Positions 1 to 9,380 of a stretch of DNA of 64,000 nucleotides are shown here, piece by piece (position 1 is the first letter of the stretch; each line of letters begins with the position of its first letter). A program made the translations under genes and the position numbers. Under the pieces are notes generated by a model. That model made no database searches. It had not been told where the DNA came from and saw only the letters and a program-made list of their open reading frames with translations. Source of the DNA: Bacillota bacterium. GTDB taxonomy: Bacteria > Bacillota > Clostridia > Christensenellales > Aristaeellaceae. The stretch spans positions 42,837 through 106,836 of the forward strand of contig JAEZTL010000004.1 in NCBI GenBank assembly GCA_023421395.1, given 5' to 3'.

Positions 1-1
1 C

Positions 2-295
2 GACCGCTTTGGAGACGACGCGAAGAACCCGCTGGAAAACCGCGTCGAAACCCTGCTGACGCTTTGCCGGCGCGGGTGGCTCGAGCGGCTGCTCATCTCT
101 CACGACTATGTCAGCTTCGTGGACATCGGCCCCTTCGAGTGGCGCTTTGAGCGGGAGAAGGATCCGGACGACGCGCGCTACAACAACCGCTTTATCCACC
201 GGTACGCGCTGCCGCTGATGCGGCAAAAGGGCTTTCCCGAGGAGAGCATCGAGCGGCTCCTCGTGGGCAATCCCCGCGCGTTCTTCGAGGCGTAG
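2..295 (+). CDS. Phosphotriesterase-family hydrolase, C-terminal part
   Basis: This is the last 97 residues of a gene cut by the left window edge; the reading frame starts at base 2 and ends in TAG at 293-295. The visible part begins DRFG and contains LLISHDY, where the Asp matches the last metal-ligand Asp of the phosphotriesterase/PHP TIM barrel. It ends with ALPLMRQKGFPEESIERLL followed by GNPRAFF, the usual C-terminal helix of phosphotriesterase-related proteins. Family members are metal-dependent lactonases or esterases. It precedes a GH2 glycosidase on the same strand by 63 bases, so hydrolysis of a sugar lactone or ester in the same pathway is plausible but inferred. Confidence 0.78.
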   Translation, partial: DRFGDDAKNPLENRVETLLTLCRRGWLERLLISHDYVSFVDIGPFEWRFEREKDPDDARYNNRFIHRYALPLMRQKGFPEESIERLLVGNPRAFFEA

Positions 296-358
296 CGGCG
301 CTGGCGCTTCGCCGGAGCGCGTGGTATACTTTAGAAAAATCTCCGAAGGAGGCGCTTC

Positions 359-3016
359 ATGGGGGCGATTCCAAAACCGGAGCATCCGCGCCCGGACCTG
401 ATGCGCGGGCATTGGCTGAACCTCAACGGGACTTGGGATTTCCGGCTGTTTCCGACGGGGGAGGAGGCGGCGGAAACTGAATTTTCCGCGCGGCGGGGCC
501 GATACGGCGCGGCCATCACCGTGCCCTTTTCCTGGGCCGACGCGCTTTCCGGCGTCGGGCGGGACGAGCCGGGTACCGGCTGGTATGCGCGGCGCGCGCG
601 GTTTGACGCGAAGGGGCGCGTCTTTCTATGCTTCGGCGCGGTGGACTACGAGTGCGAGGCCTACGTCAACGGCCGGTTTGCCGGAGCGCACCGCGGCGGC
701 TACACGCCCTTTGGCTTTGATGTCACCGATTTTTGGCGGACGGGCGAGGACAACCTGATCGAGGTTCGCGCGCGGGATCAGCGCCGGCCGTGCCAGACCA
801 CCGGCAAGCAGCTCTACGCCGAGATCGCGGGCATCTGGCAGACCGTGTGGCTGGAGGAGCGGCCCGCCGCCTGGCTGGACGACCTGTTCTTTGAGACGCG
901 CTGCGACGGCGGCGTGACCCTTCGGGCGGGGGTGCAGGCGGGCGCCGCGGGCGAGGCGCGGCTTGAGGCCGCCTTCGCGGGGCGTACCTTCGCCTGCGAC
1001 TGCGCCCTTACGCAGGGGAGAAACGAGATTGAGCTCAGCTTCCGGGTGGAGGATCCCCGGCTGTGGTCGCCGGAGGACCCGCACCTCTACGAGGGCGCGG
1101 TGACGCTTTCGTCCGCGTACGGGGAGGACCGCGCCCGGAGCTACTTCGGCATCCGCGAGATCGCCGCCCGGTGCTTTGACGGGCGCGAATATCCCTGGAT
1201 CACCCTCAACGGGAAGCCCGTCTACCTTTGCGGCGCGCTGGATCAGGCGGTTTACGCCCGGGGCGGCTTTACCGCCGAGGGCGAGCGCGTGTTTGAGGAC
1301 GAGGCCTGGCGCATGAAACGGCTGGGGCTCAACCTGGTGCGCTTCCACATCAAGCCGGAGGAGCCCCGGATGCTCTACCACATGGACAAGGCCGGCATGA
1401 TGGTGATGGAGGATATGCCCTGTTTCTGGGGCGAGCCGGACGAGGAGGCCCGGGCCGCCTACGAGGGCGAGATGCGCGAGGTGCTGCTGCGCGACCGCAG
1501 CCACCCGTCGATCATTTCGTTCGTGATCTTTAACGAGACATGGGGGCTCTTCCACTTCGAGGGGGGCGAAAAGGCGTACCGCGCCGAGACGCAGAACTGG
1601 GTGCGCCGGATGTTTGCCCGCGCCAAGCGCCTTGACCCCACCCGCCTGATCGAAGACAATTCCGCCTGCAATTACGATCATGTGCTGACCGATCTCAACA
1701 CCTGGCACTTCTACATCAACGGCTACCAGCCGCTGCGCGAGCACGTGGACCGCGTCGTGCGCGAAACCTACGAGGGCTCCGCCTTTAATTACACCGGCGG
1801 TGCGCGGCAGGGCCGCGAACCGCTGATGGTGAGCGAGTGCGGCATGGTCTGGGGCGTGGACGGCTCCGCCGGGGATAGCGACATCGCCTGGCAGTACCGG
1901 TACATGCTCAACGAATTTCGGCTGCACGAGAAGCTGTGCGGCTTCGTGTTCACCGAGTTCCGGGACGTTGTCAACGAGTTCAATGGCTACTACCGCATGG
2001 ACGGCCGGGACAAGGATTTCGGCTATGGCGATCTCTGCCGCGGCATGACGCTCCGGGACTTGCATGCCCAGGATTTCGTCGCCATCGACGCGCCGCCCTG
2101 CCGGACGGTCCGGGCGGGCGAGGCGGTGCTTCTGCCGCTGGCGCTTTCAAGCTTTTCCGGCCGGGGCGGGGAGGGGGCTCGAATCGCCTGGGCGCTCTGG
2201 CACGACGCGCCCGACGGGCGCGTCGTAACGGAGAGGGGAGAACGCCCGATCGGCGGCTTTGGACTGGGCGTCACGGCCCTCGAGCCGCTGACGCTCATCA
2301 TGCCGGAGGCGGATGCGGCGGCGGTCTGTTCTGTCTGGCTTCTGGACGCCCGGGGCCGCGTGGTCTCGCGGAACTTTACCGCCTTCGACGTCCGGAAACC
2401 GGCGCCCGATCCGCAACTTTTGCCGCTGGGCAATCCGGTGGAGGACCGGTTCCCAGTCTCCTGGACGGCGCTGGACGGCGAAAAACTGTGCTTCGGCGGC
2501 TCCGGTGAAGCGCGGTTCCGGGTACGGCTGCCGGGCGGCGCCTGCCCGGACGGGCTGGAGCTTCTGTTTGAGGCGGGCGCCAAGCGCGTGCTCGCCAGGG
2601 ATTCGCGCGAAACGGCGGAGGCGCTGGATCCGCTCCGGTTCTTTCAGGACCCCAAGAGCCTGGTGGACCGCGGCGCGTTCCCCAACTCCTACTTCATGAC
2701 CGACGAGGAACCCTACCCCTCGGCGGTGGAGGTTTTCGCGGGGGGTGAGCGACTCGGGCGCTTCGAGCTCCCCAACGACCCGGCGGACGCCCGGGGCATA
2801 CTGAGCTGGCACGCGCAGAAGGACGACCGGAAGCTGGACGAGGCGGGCTCCTACGGATACCTGATCCGGGCCCCGCTGCCCAGCCGGATCGTCCCCGCGC
2901 TGTGGCGGGACGGGGCGGTCGACATCGTTCTCCGGGTGACGTGCGGCGGGGGTCTGGCCCTCTACGGACGCCACGCGGGGCGGTACGCGCTGGCTCCGGC
3001 CATCCGGATGATTTGA
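359..3016 (+). CDS. Glycoside hydrolase family 2 protein
   Basis: An 885-residue GH2 enzyme with no signal peptide, so probably cytoplasmic. The N-terminal sugar-binding jelly roll (about 1-190, with HWLNLNGTWDF and GIWQTVWLE) is followed by an Ig-like domain (about 190-290) and a TIM barrel. The acid/base Glu is E393 in FNETWGL and the nucleophile Glu is E493 in MVSECGMVWG. About 300 further residues follow the barrel, longer than minimal GH2 enzymes. The substrate (beta-galactoside, glucuronide, mannoside or other) cannot be read from sequence. The start has a strong GAAGGAGG 7 bases upstream, and a TATACT -10-like box lies at 334-339. An alcohol dehydrogenase follows after 18 bases, suggesting an operon. 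Confidence 0.93.
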   Translation: MGAIPKPEHPRPDLMRGHWLNLNGTWDFRLFPTGEEAAETEFSARRGRYGAAITVPFSWADALSGVGRDEPGTGWYARRARFDAKGRVFLCFGAVDYECEAYVNGRFAGAHRGGYTPFGFDVTDFWRTGEDNLIEVRARDQRRPCQTTGKQLYAEIAGIWQTVWLEERPAAWLDDLFFETRCDGGVTLRAGVQAGAAGEARLEAAFAGRTFACDCALTQGRNEIELSFRVEDPRLWSPEDPHLYEGAVTLSSAYGEDRARSYFGIREIAARCFDGREYPWITLNGKPVYLCGALDQAVYARGGFTAEGERVFEDEAWRMKRLGLNLVRFHIKPEEPRMLYHMDKAGMMVMEDMPCFWGEPDEEARAAYEGEMREVLLRDRSHPSIISFVIFNETWGLFHFEGGEKAYRAETQNWVRRMFARAKRLDPTRLIEDNSACNYDHVLTDLNTWHFYINGYQPLREHVDRVVRETYEGSAFNYTGGARQGREPLMVSECGMVWGVDGSAGDSDIAWQYRYMLNEFRLHEKLCGFVFTEFRDVVNEFNGYYRMDGRDKDFGYGDLCRGMTLRDLHAQDFVAIDAPPCRTVRAGEAVLLPLALSSFSGRGGEGARIAWALWHDAPDGRVVTERGERPIGGFGLGVTALEPLTLIMPEADAAAVCSVWLLDARGRVVSRNFTAFDVRKPAPDPQLLPLGNPVEDRFPVSWTALDGEKLCFGGSGEARFRVRLPGGACPDGLELLFEAGAKRVLARDSRETAEALDPLRFFQDPKSLVDRGAFPNSYFMTDEEPYPSAVEVFAGGERLGRFELPNDPADARGILSWHAQKDDRKLDEAGSYGYLIRAPLPSRIVPALWRDGAVDIVLRVTCGGGLALYGRHAGRYALAPAIRMI

Positions 3017-3034
3017 CAAAAGGAGAGGATTTCC

Positions 3035-4069
3035 GTGAAGGCGCTGGTCATGGAAAAGTACAAGGAGTTCACGTACAAGGAGGTGCCCGCGCCGTCGCCC
3101 AAGGCGGACGAGGTGCTGGTTCGGGTCAGAGCGTGCGCGGTCTGCGGCAGCGACGTGCACGGCATGGACGGCTCTACCGGCCGCCGCCGGCCGCCGGTGA
3201 TCATGGGGCACGAGGCCGCCGGTGAGATTGAGGCCGTGGGCGGCGCGGTGAGGGATTTTAAGCCCGGCGACCGCGTGACGTTTGATTCCACCATCTATTG
3301 CGGCAAATGCGGCATGTGCCTTTCGGGCAATGTCAACCTCTGCGCGAACCGGCGCGTGCTGGGCGTCTCCTGCGAGGAATACCGCATGGACGGCGCTTTT
3401 GCCGAGTACGTGGCGGTGCCGGAGCGCGTTCTGTACCGCCTGCCGGACGGGGTGACGTACCGCCAGGCCGCCATGGTCGAACCGCTTTCGATCGCCTACC
3501 ACGCCGCGACCCGCACGGCCATCGAGCCGGGCATGGCGGTGGTGATCCTGGGCGTGGGCACCATTGGCATGCTCACCATGCAGGTGGTCCGCAGCTTTGG
3601 CGCGGAAACGGTGATCGCCGTCGATATCGACGACAAACGGCTGAAAACGGCGCTGGAAAACGGCGCCACCGCCGCGGTCAACTCCAAGGATGAGGGCGCC
3701 CTCGGGCAGATTCTGGCGCTGACGAAGGACGGGCGCGGCGCGGATGTGGCCATTGACGCCACCGGCATCGGCCCGACGGTCAACCTGTGCCTCAAGGCGG
3801 TGGCCCTCAACGGCAAGGTGGTCCTGATCGGCAACCTGGCGCAGACGATCGACTTCCCGCTGCAGTGGGTCGTGACGCGGCAGATCAGCATCTTCGGAAG
3901 CTGTGCCTCCGCCGGGGAGTACGGAAAGTGCCTGGAGCTGATCGCCGGGGGCAAGGTGGATGTCGACGCCATGATCTCGAAGGCCGTGCCGCTCTCGGAA
4001 GGCAACGAGTGGCTGAACCGCCTGTATAACCGCGAAGAAGGCCTCTACAAGGTCGTGCTGATCCCGTAG
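3035..4069 (+). CDS. Zinc-dependent alcohol/polyol dehydrogenase (MDR family)
   Basis: A 344-residue medium-chain dehydrogenase of the sorbitol/threonine dehydrogenase type, starting at GTG with AGGAGAGG upstream. Seen: catalytic zinc site C-GSD and GHEAAGEIEAVG; structural zinc cysteines in CGKCGMCLSGNVNLC; Rossmann motif GVGTIGM and an acidic residue after the next strand (AVDID), which favours NAD over NADP. Expected reaction: NAD-dependent oxidation of a secondary alcohol on a sugar or polyol. Lying between the GH2 gene and a Gfo/Idh/MocA gene, it probably oxidises a sugar released by the glycosidase; the exact substrate is inferred only as a class. Confidence 0.92.
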   Translation: MKALVMEKYKEFTYKEVPAPSPKADEVLVRVRACAVCGSDVHGMDGSTGRRRPPVIMGHEAAGEIEAVGGAVRDFKPGDRVTFDSTIYCGKCGMCLSGNVNLCANRRVLGVSCEEYRMDGAFAEYVAVPERVLYRLPDGVTYRQAAMVEPLSIAYHAATRTAIEPGMAVVILGVGTIGMLTMQVVRSFGAETVIAVDIDDKRLKTALENGATAAVNSKDEGALGQILALTKDGRGADVAIDATGIGPTVNLCLKAVALNGKVVLIGNLAQTIDFPLQWVVTRQISIFGSCASAGEYGKCLELIAGGKVDVDAMISKAVPLSEGNEWLNRLYNREEGLYKVVLIP

Positions 4070-4088
4070 GGGAGAGGAGGAGAACGCC

Positions 4089-5192
4089 ATGCGCAGGATT
4101 AAAACCGCCGTCGTCGGCTGCGGAAAGGTGGGCCATTTTCACGCCCGGTCTTACGCCGCGCTGGAGGCGAGCGAATTTGTGGGCGCGGTGGGCACAAGGC
4201 CCGGCCGCGGCGCGGAATTCGGAAAGGCGTACGGCGTGCCGGGCTTCGACAGCCTGGAGGCGCTGGTGAAGGCCACCGGCGCGGAAGCTGTCAGCATCTG
4301 CACCCCGCACCCGAACCACGCGACGTATGCCGTGGAGGCGGCGCGCCTTGGACTCCACATCGCGGTGGAAAAGCCGCTGGCCGCGTCGCTTGAGGACAGC
4401 CGCGCGATCCTCGGGGCGGCCCGCGCCTCGGGCGTCGTGGGCACCACCATCTGCCAGCGGCGCTTCTACCGCCCCGCCATGAGGGTGAAAGAGGCCATCG
4501 ACGACGGAAAGCTGGGCAGGCCCATTCTGGGCACCGTCACCATGCTGGGCTGGCGGGATATGGCCTACTACCATTCCGATCCCTGGCGCGGCACCTGGAA
4601 GGGCGAGGGCGGCGGCGTATTGGTCAACCAGGCCCCGCACCAGCTGGACCTGCTCTTGTGGTACATGGGGGAGGTCCGGGAGGTCTTTGGCATCTGGGAC
4701 ACGCTCAACCACCCCGGTCTGGAGGTGGACGACACCGCCGTCGCCGTGGTCCGCTTCAAAAGCGGCGCGCTGGGCAACATCGTGGTCAGCAATTCCCAGA
4801 ACCCGGCGCTGTACGGGAACGTGCACGTGCACGGGGAGAACGGCGCCAGCGTCGGCGTCAAGACCGACGGCGGCGCGATGTTCATCGCGGGCGTCTCCGG
4901 CATCGCGGAGCCGCCGGTCAACGATTTGTGGACGGTTCCCGGCGAGGAGGACCGTCTGGCGCTCTGGAACGGGCAGGACGCCGAGTTCTTCCGTTCCATC
5001 GACAGCATAGACTACTTTCACCGGGAGCAGCTGCGGGATTTCCTCGGCGCGATTGGGGAGAAGCGCGCGCCGCTCATCACGCTGGAGGACGGACTGAGGA
5101 CCGTGGAGCTCTTTACCGCCATCTACCGCTCCACCCGCGACCGCGCCGTCGTGCGCTTTCCGCTGGAGCCTGATGCCGATTCGAAGGATTAA
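4089..5192 (+). CDS. Gfo/Idh/MocA family oxidoreductase
   Basis: A 367-residue NAD(P)-dependent sugar oxidoreductase. The N-terminal Rossmann fold has VVGCGKVGHFHARSY, and the family motif is AVEKPLA in the form HIAVEKPLAASLEDSR. The C-terminal alpha/beta domain has GGGVLVNQAPHQLDLLLWYMG, carrying the catalytic-site His of this family. Members oxidise or reduce cyclitols, deoxysugars and 3-keto-glycosides, and some cleave glycosides. It starts 19 bases after the dehydrogenase with GGAGAGGAGG upstream and is the last gene of the sugar cluster before a bidirectional terminator. Confidence 0.93.
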   Translation: MRRIKTAVVGCGKVGHFHARSYAALEASEFVGAVGTRPGRGAEFGKAYGVPGFDSLEALVKATGAEAVSICTPHPNHATYAVEAARLGLHIAVEKPLAASLEDSRAILGAARASGVVGTTICQRRFYRPAMRVKEAIDDGKLGRPILGTVTMLGWRDMAYYHSDPWRGTWKGEGGGVLVNQAPHQLDLLLWYMGEVREVFGIWDTLNHPGLEVDDTAVAVVRFKSGALGNIVVSNSQNPALYGNVHVHGENGASVGVKTDGGAMFIAGVSGIAEPPVNDLWTVPGEEDRLALWNGQDAEFFRSIDSIDYFHREQLRDFLGAIGEKRAPLITLEDGLRTVELFTAIYRSTRDRAVVRFPLEPDADSKD

Positions 5193-5354
5193 TGTGTCGT
5201 CACGCCGGATCTTTCCGCGCGAGGCTGCGTGCATTCCGCGCATCACAGCGCCGCCGTGCCTCGCTCCGGCTCCTTGCCCTGATCGAAAATCTCTCGATCC
5301 TTTGGGATAATTGCTGTTTTTACTTGGTGTGAAAAGCGCCGGAGCACATGCGAA

Positions 5355-5387
5355 GGCCCCCTGAAAGCCAAGGGCTTTCAGGGGGCC
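5355..5387. terminator. Bidirectional rho-independent terminator
   Basis: A perfect 15-bp stem, GGCCCCCTGAAAGCC at 5355-5369 with its complement at 5373-5387 and a 3-base loop, followed by GCTTT. It lies between the convergent Gfo/Idh/MocA gene (+) and aldehyde dehydrogenase gene (-), so it probably ends both. The remaining spacer 5193-5354 holds one smaller hairpin (GATCGA/TCGATC near 5281-5299) and no recognisable gene. Confidence 0.85.
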
Positions 5388-5401
5388 GCTTTCGTACGCC
5401 C

Positions 5402-6895
5402 TCAGCGGATCTGCGTCCAGATGGTCTTGAGTTCCGTATACTGCCGGTTGGCCCAGAGGGACTTGTCGCGGCCGAAGAATCCGGACTGCTTGAACCCGCC
5501 GAAGGGGGTGCCGATGTCGCCCTCCGAATAGCAGTTGACGGAGATGGTGCCCGCGCGGATGCCGCGGCTCAGCCGGTGCACGGCGTTGACGTCGTTGGAC
5601 CACACGCTGGCCTGCAGGCCGTAGGGCGTGTCGTTGGCCATTTGGACGGCCTCTTCCAGCGTATCAAAGGTGCTGACGCCGAAGACCGGCCCGAAAATCT
5701 CCTCACGGTAGAGGGTCATCCCGCTCGTCACCCCGTCGAACACCGCCGGCCTTAAAAAGAGCCCGCCGGTTTCCTCAAGGATGCGGTGCCCGCCGTAGAC
5801 CAGCGCCGCGCCCTCCGCGACGCCGGTTTTGATGTAACCCAGCACTTTCTGAAGATGCTTTTCTTCGATCATCGCGCCGTGGCGGTTCTCCGGGTCCAGC
5901 GGGTCGCCCACCTTCCAGCGCGCCACTTCCGCCAGCAGCTTTTCCATGAGCCTGTCCTTGATGTCCCGGTGGACCAGAATTCTGGAATTGGCGGTGCAGT
6001 TCTCGCCCATGTTCCAAAGGGCGGCGGAGACGATCTGCTCCGCGGCGTAAGAGAGGTCCGTCACGTCCGGCATGACCACGCAGGGGTTCTTTCCGCCCAA
6101 CTCCAGCAGCACCCGCTTCAAATTGGATGCGCCCGACTGCGCCAGCAGCTGGCGCCCCACCTCCGTGGAGCCGGTGAAGGTGATCAGGTCCACATCCGGG
6201 TGCAGCGCCAGCGCCGAGCCCACCACGCGCCCGTCCCCGGGCACCACGTTCACCACGCCCTCCGGAATGCCGGCCTCGAGGGTCAGCTCCGCCAGCTTTA
6301 AAAGCGTCAGCGACGTCAGCTTCGCGGGTTTGGCCACCACGCTGTTGCCGGCGGCCAGGATGGGCGCCAGCTTCCAGGCGGCCATCTGCAGCGGAAAATT
6401 CCAGGGGAGCACCGCCGCCACCACGCCGATGGGCTCCCGGACCGCCAGGCTGACCACATCGGGGCCTGTGGCGGTCACCACGTCTTCCAGTTTGTCCGCG
6501 GCTTCGCCGTGCCAGCGGAAGCACGCGGCGGTCTCGGGCACGTCGAGTTCCGCGGTGTCGCGGACGGGCTTGCCGCTGTCCATGGACTCCAGCACCGCCA
6601 GTTCGTCTCCGCACGCCTCAATCAGTGCGGCGAGGCGCGTCAGCCGCGCCTTGCGCTCCGCCGGGGAGAGCCCCCGCCACCGCCTGTCCTCAAAGGATTG
6701 CCTCGCGGCCGCCACGGCGCGGTTTACGTCCGCCTCGCCGCACAGCGCCACTTCCGCGATGGCGGCGCCGCTTGCGGGATTTCGGGTCACAAACGTCCCG
6801 CCGGAGGCGGAGGGCGTAAACGCCCCGCCGATGAACGCGCCCGTCGGGCAGAAAACCGAGCGGGCGAGGGAATGGTATTCGTCATGGGTTCGCAT
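5402..6895 (-). CDS. NAD(P)-dependent aldehyde dehydrogenase, PuuC-like
   Basis: A 497-residue ALDH superfamily enzyme that oxidises an aldehyde to a carboxylate in the cytoplasm. Seen: cofactor region PWNFPLQMAAWKLAPILAAG; LELGGKNP with the general-base Glu; catalytic Cys in MGENCTANSR; EEIFGPV. The C-terminal stretch VNCYSEGDIGTPFGGFKQSG then GRDKS and YTELKTIW resembles PuuC/gamma-glutamyl-aminobutyraldehyde dehydrogenases. Its start overlaps the end of the upstream serine-dehydratase-like gene by 14 bases, so they are translationally coupled. A PuuR-like regulator and polyamine-type transporter lie upstream on the same strand, but no puuA, puuB or puuD is present, so a polyamine role is unproven. 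Confidence 0.92.
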   Translation of the reverse strand: MRTHDEYHSLARSVFCPTGAFIGGAFTPSASGGTFVTRNPASGAAIAEVALCGEADVNRAVAAARQSFEDRRWRGLSPAERKARLTRLAALIEACGDELAVLESMDSGKPVRDTAELDVPETAACFRWHGEAADKLEDVVTATGPDVVSLAVREPIGVVAAVLPWNFPLQMAAWKLAPILAAGNSVVAKPAKLTSLTLLKLAELTLEAGIPEGVVNVVPGDGRVVGSALALHPDVDLITFTGSTEVGRQLLAQSGASNLKRVLLELGGKNPCVVMPDVTDLSYAAEQIVSAALWNMGENCTANSRILVHRDIKDRLMEKLLAEVARWKVGDPLDPENRHGAMIEEKHLQKVLGYIKTGVAEGAALVYGGHRILEETGGLFLRPAVFDGVTSGMTLYREEIFGPVFGVSTFDTLEEAVQMANDTPYGLQASVWSNDVNAVHRLSRGIRAGTISVNCYSEGDIGTPFGGFKQSGFFGRDKSLWANRQYTELKTIWTQIR

Positions 6896-8459
6896 CGGAT
6901 TCGCCTCCTTCTTGGTCAGCCCCGTTCAGCCGCCGGTAAATGGCGCGGGCCGTGGGGGTATCGCCCAGCCCGCCGAGCGTGCATCGCAGCTGAGGCGGCA
7001 GCATTTCGCCCGTCCGGGCCATCGCCCGGATGGTCTCGTCCAGCGGGATCACCTTGTCGTAGCCCGCCAGCGCCATGTTGGCGCTGGCCAGCGCGTTGGC
7101 ACCGCCCATCACGTTTTTGCCGAGGCACGGCACCTCCGTGCGGTCCGCCACCGGGTCACAGGCGAGGCCGGTGATGTTCTGCATCGCGATGGACGCGGCG
7201 TCAAGGCAGGTCTCCGCGCCGCCGCCCAGCATTTCCGCCACGCCCGCGGCGGCCATTGAGGAACCCGCGCCGCACTCGGCCTGGCAGCCGGCGATCTCCG
7301 CGGAGAAGGTGGCCCCCTCCGCGATCAAAACGCCCACCGCGCCCGCCGCCAGCATGCCGCGCACCGCGTCGTCTTCCGTCAGCCCCGCCGCGTCGGCCAA
7401 ACCCAGGATCGTTCCCGGCAGGCAGCCGCAGGCGCCCACCGTGGGTGCGGCGACGATCACCTCCATGGCGCTCTTGGCCTCCATGAGGGCGGTGATATAG
7501 GGGATGACGGTATCCAGCGCGCCCAGCGGCGCCAGCGCGCCCTGATTTTTTCGCGCCGCGTAACCCGCGGCCTGGGGTCCGAGAATGCGATCGGCCCAAG
7601 CCGTGCCCCGAAGCCCCCGCCGGATTCCCCCGCGCATGACGCCCACGAGATCCGCCATCTTTTCCCGGACGGCCTCTTCCGTCATGCCGCTCCGGGCGCT
7701 CTCGTAGGCCAGCGCGCAGGCGGAGAGCGAAAGACCGCCTGCGCGGGCATAGGCAAGAAGCTCTCCGGCGGTGGCGAAGGGCACGCGGCAGCCCGGCGCC
7801 GTGGGGGCGGGCAGAACCGGCGCGAGGACGATCACTTCGCCCGCGCCGGGGAGGCGGCGGAGCTCCTCCAGCGCCCCGGCCTCCGGCGGGCCGGAAAGCC
7901 GGATCTGAACGAGCGGCGCGTCCTCCGATACGATCCCGCCGCCCAAGACGGACGCGGCGCGTGAGCGCGCGGAATCGTCCGCGACGAAGGCCAGCACTTC
8001 GTAAAAGTCGCCCGTGACGCTGACCGGATGGCCGTCCAGCCGGAGCATTTCAAACATGCCGCCGCCTGTGGACACCGCGTCCCAGCGGCGCGTCGCGCCC
8101 CGGCCGTCGGCGGCCTCAATCCGGTAGTGGCTGGGATGCGTCGCGCCGTAATTGAGGATTCGGAAGCGGATGTCGATCCCCTCCCGCGCCGCGATGGCGC
8201 AGGCGTCCGCCACCCGTGGGTCCGTCAGCGGGATGCCCAGAAGCCCGCCTGCAAAGCCGAAGTCCGTGCCGTGGCCCTTGTGGGTCTTGGCCAGGGAGCC
8301 GGAGATGTCGAAGTCCACCACCGCGCGGACGGGCCCGTCCGGCAGCGACTGCCGGACGATGCCGCCGATCCGGTGCGCCGCCGCCACGTGGGAACTGGAG
8401 GGGCCCCGCATCACGGGGCCGATCACGTCGTTGAAGAGGCCGGGAGGATGCTTCTGCAT
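6882..8459 (-). CDS. Fused iron-sulfur L-serine dehydratase-like enzyme
   Basis: 525 residues combining the beta (N-terminal) and alpha (C-terminal) domains of iron-sulfur serine ammonia-lyases in one chain. The beta domain has VMRGPSSSHVAAAHRIG. The alpha domain has APTVGACGCLPGTILG, AECGAGSSMAAAGVAEM and CDPVADRTEVPC, whose cysteines suit a [4Fe-4S] cluster. The family converts L-serine to pyruvate and ammonia. The serine-loop motif here (SSSHVAAAHR) departs from the usual SSSHT-GPM form, so the substrate may be a related beta-hydroxy or beta-substituted amino acid. It sits between an ALDH and a DapA-family lyase in a tight co-directional run. Confidence 0.85.
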   Translation of the reverse strand: MQKHPPGLFNDVIGPVMRGPSSSHVAAAHRIGGIVRQSLPDGPVRAVVDFDISGSLAKTHKGHGTDFGFAGGLLGIPLTDPRVADACAIAAREGIDIRFRILNYGATHPSHYRIEAADGRGATRRWDAVSTGGGMFEMLRLDGHPVSVTGDFYEVLAFVADDSARSRAASVLGGGIVSEDAPLVQIRLSGPPEAGALEELRRLPGAGEVIVLAPVLPAPTAPGCRVPFATAGELLAYARAGGLSLSACALAYESARSGMTEEAVREKMADLVGVMRGGIRRGLRGTAWADRILGPQAAGYAARKNQGALAPLGALDTVIPYITALMEAKSAMEVIVAAPTVGACGCLPGTILGLADAAGLTEDDAVRGMLAAGAVGVLIAEGATFSAEIAGCQAECGAGSSMAAAGVAEMLGGGAETCLDAASIAMQNITGLACDPVADRTEVPCLGKNVMGGANALASANMALAGYDKVIPLDETIRAMARTGEMLPPQLRCTLGGLGDTPTARAIYRRLNGADQEGGESDANP

Positions 8460-8474
8460 GATTCGTTCCTCCCG

Positions 8475-9362
8475 TCAGGCCAGAAGGCCCGCTTCCCGCA
8501 TCATCAAAAGCACGTTCACCTGCTCCCGTTCCGTCAGCGGCTGGCGGGGCAGGCGGCTGGGGCCGCTGGCGCAGCCCAGCGCTTCCATCATGAACTTGAT
8601 GGTCTGAATGGCTTTGTAGGGCTGCTCGCAGACGGTATAGAGCGGCAGGTATTTTTCCATCACGGCACGCGCGCCGGTGTAATCTCCGGCCATCATGCGG
8701 TCAAAGAGCTGCTGGGACTGTCCGGGCAGCGCGTTGGCGGTGATGGAAATCCAGCCGGCGCCGCCCTTTTCCAGGATGTCGCAGGCCAGGTAGTCGCAGC
8801 CGCACATCACGTGGAAGTCCGGCGAAGAGAGGCGGCGGATCTCGTCCACGCGCTGAAGCTCGCCGGTGGCCTCCTTCACGTGGGTGATGTTGGGTTCCAC
8901 GCTCAGTTCCGCAATGATCTCCGGCGTCAGATCGCTCCCGCAGGAGCCGGGGTTGTTGTACAGCGCCACGGGGATGGAGACCGATCGCGCCACCGCGCGC
9001 ATATGCTCCACCAGCTCGGCCTTTGAGGGTTTGAAGTAGTAGGGGGCGATCAAAAGAAGCCCGTCCGCGCCGCACACCTCCGCGTGCTGCGCGTGAAGGA
9101 TGGCCTCCCGGGTGGTCTCCGCGGCGCAGCCCACCATGAACCCGCCACGCCCGGCGATCTCCCGCGCCGCCGCCGCCACCACCGCCTGGCGCTCCTCAAA
9201 GGACAGGCTGACGAATTCCCCCGTGCCTCCGCAGACGAGGACGCCTCCGAGCCCCTGCCCGCGATACCAGCGGATGTTCCGGACGAGCCCGGCCAGGTCC
9301 ACGGACTGGTCGTAATTCATCGGCGTAATGGCCGCGCAGTATACCGTATCGATCGTATGCAT
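8475..9362 (-). CDS. DapA-family lyase (dihydrodipicolinate synthase / NAL superfamily)
   Basis: A 295-residue class I aldolase or dehydratase with a TIM barrel. Seen: GGVLVCGGTGEF (the GGTGE pyruvate-carboxylate motif), the Tyr of VALYNNPGS, and the Schiff-base Lys in THVKEATGE. It is flanked within 20 bases by an M29 aminopeptidase-like gene upstream and the serine-dehydratase-like gene downstream. This context argues for a catabolic pyruvate- or keto-acid-forming lyase rather than lysine biosynthesis; the true substrate cannot be read from sequence. Confidence 0.9.
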   Translation of the reverse strand: MHTIDTVYCAAITPMNYDQSVDLAGLVRNIRWYRGQGLGGVLVCGGTGEFVSLSFEERQAVVAAAAREIAGRGGFMVGCAAETTREAILHAQHAEVCGADGLLLIAPYYFKPSKAELVEHMRAVARSVSIPVALYNNPGSCGSDLTPEIIAELSVEPNITHVKEATGELQRVDEIRRLSSPDFHVMCGCDYLACDILEKGGAGWISITANALPGQSQQLFDRMMAGDYTGARAVMEKYLPLYTVCEQPYKAIQTIKFMMEALGCASGPSRLPRQPLTEREQVNVLLMMREAGLLA

Positions 9363-9380
9363 GTCGATTATCCCCTCTTT

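Noticed and set aside
626..2065. Long open frame (479 codons) antisense to the GH2 gene
   Set aside because: GC-rich codon bias opens the antisense frame. There is no ribosome site, and the + strand protein has clear GH2 motifs.
2147..5603. Two overlapping antisense frames of 647 and 572 codons under the dehydrogenase and oxidoreductase genes
   Set aside because: Low-complexity Ala/Arg/His/Gly translation with no motifs; both are shadows of the well-supported + strand genes.
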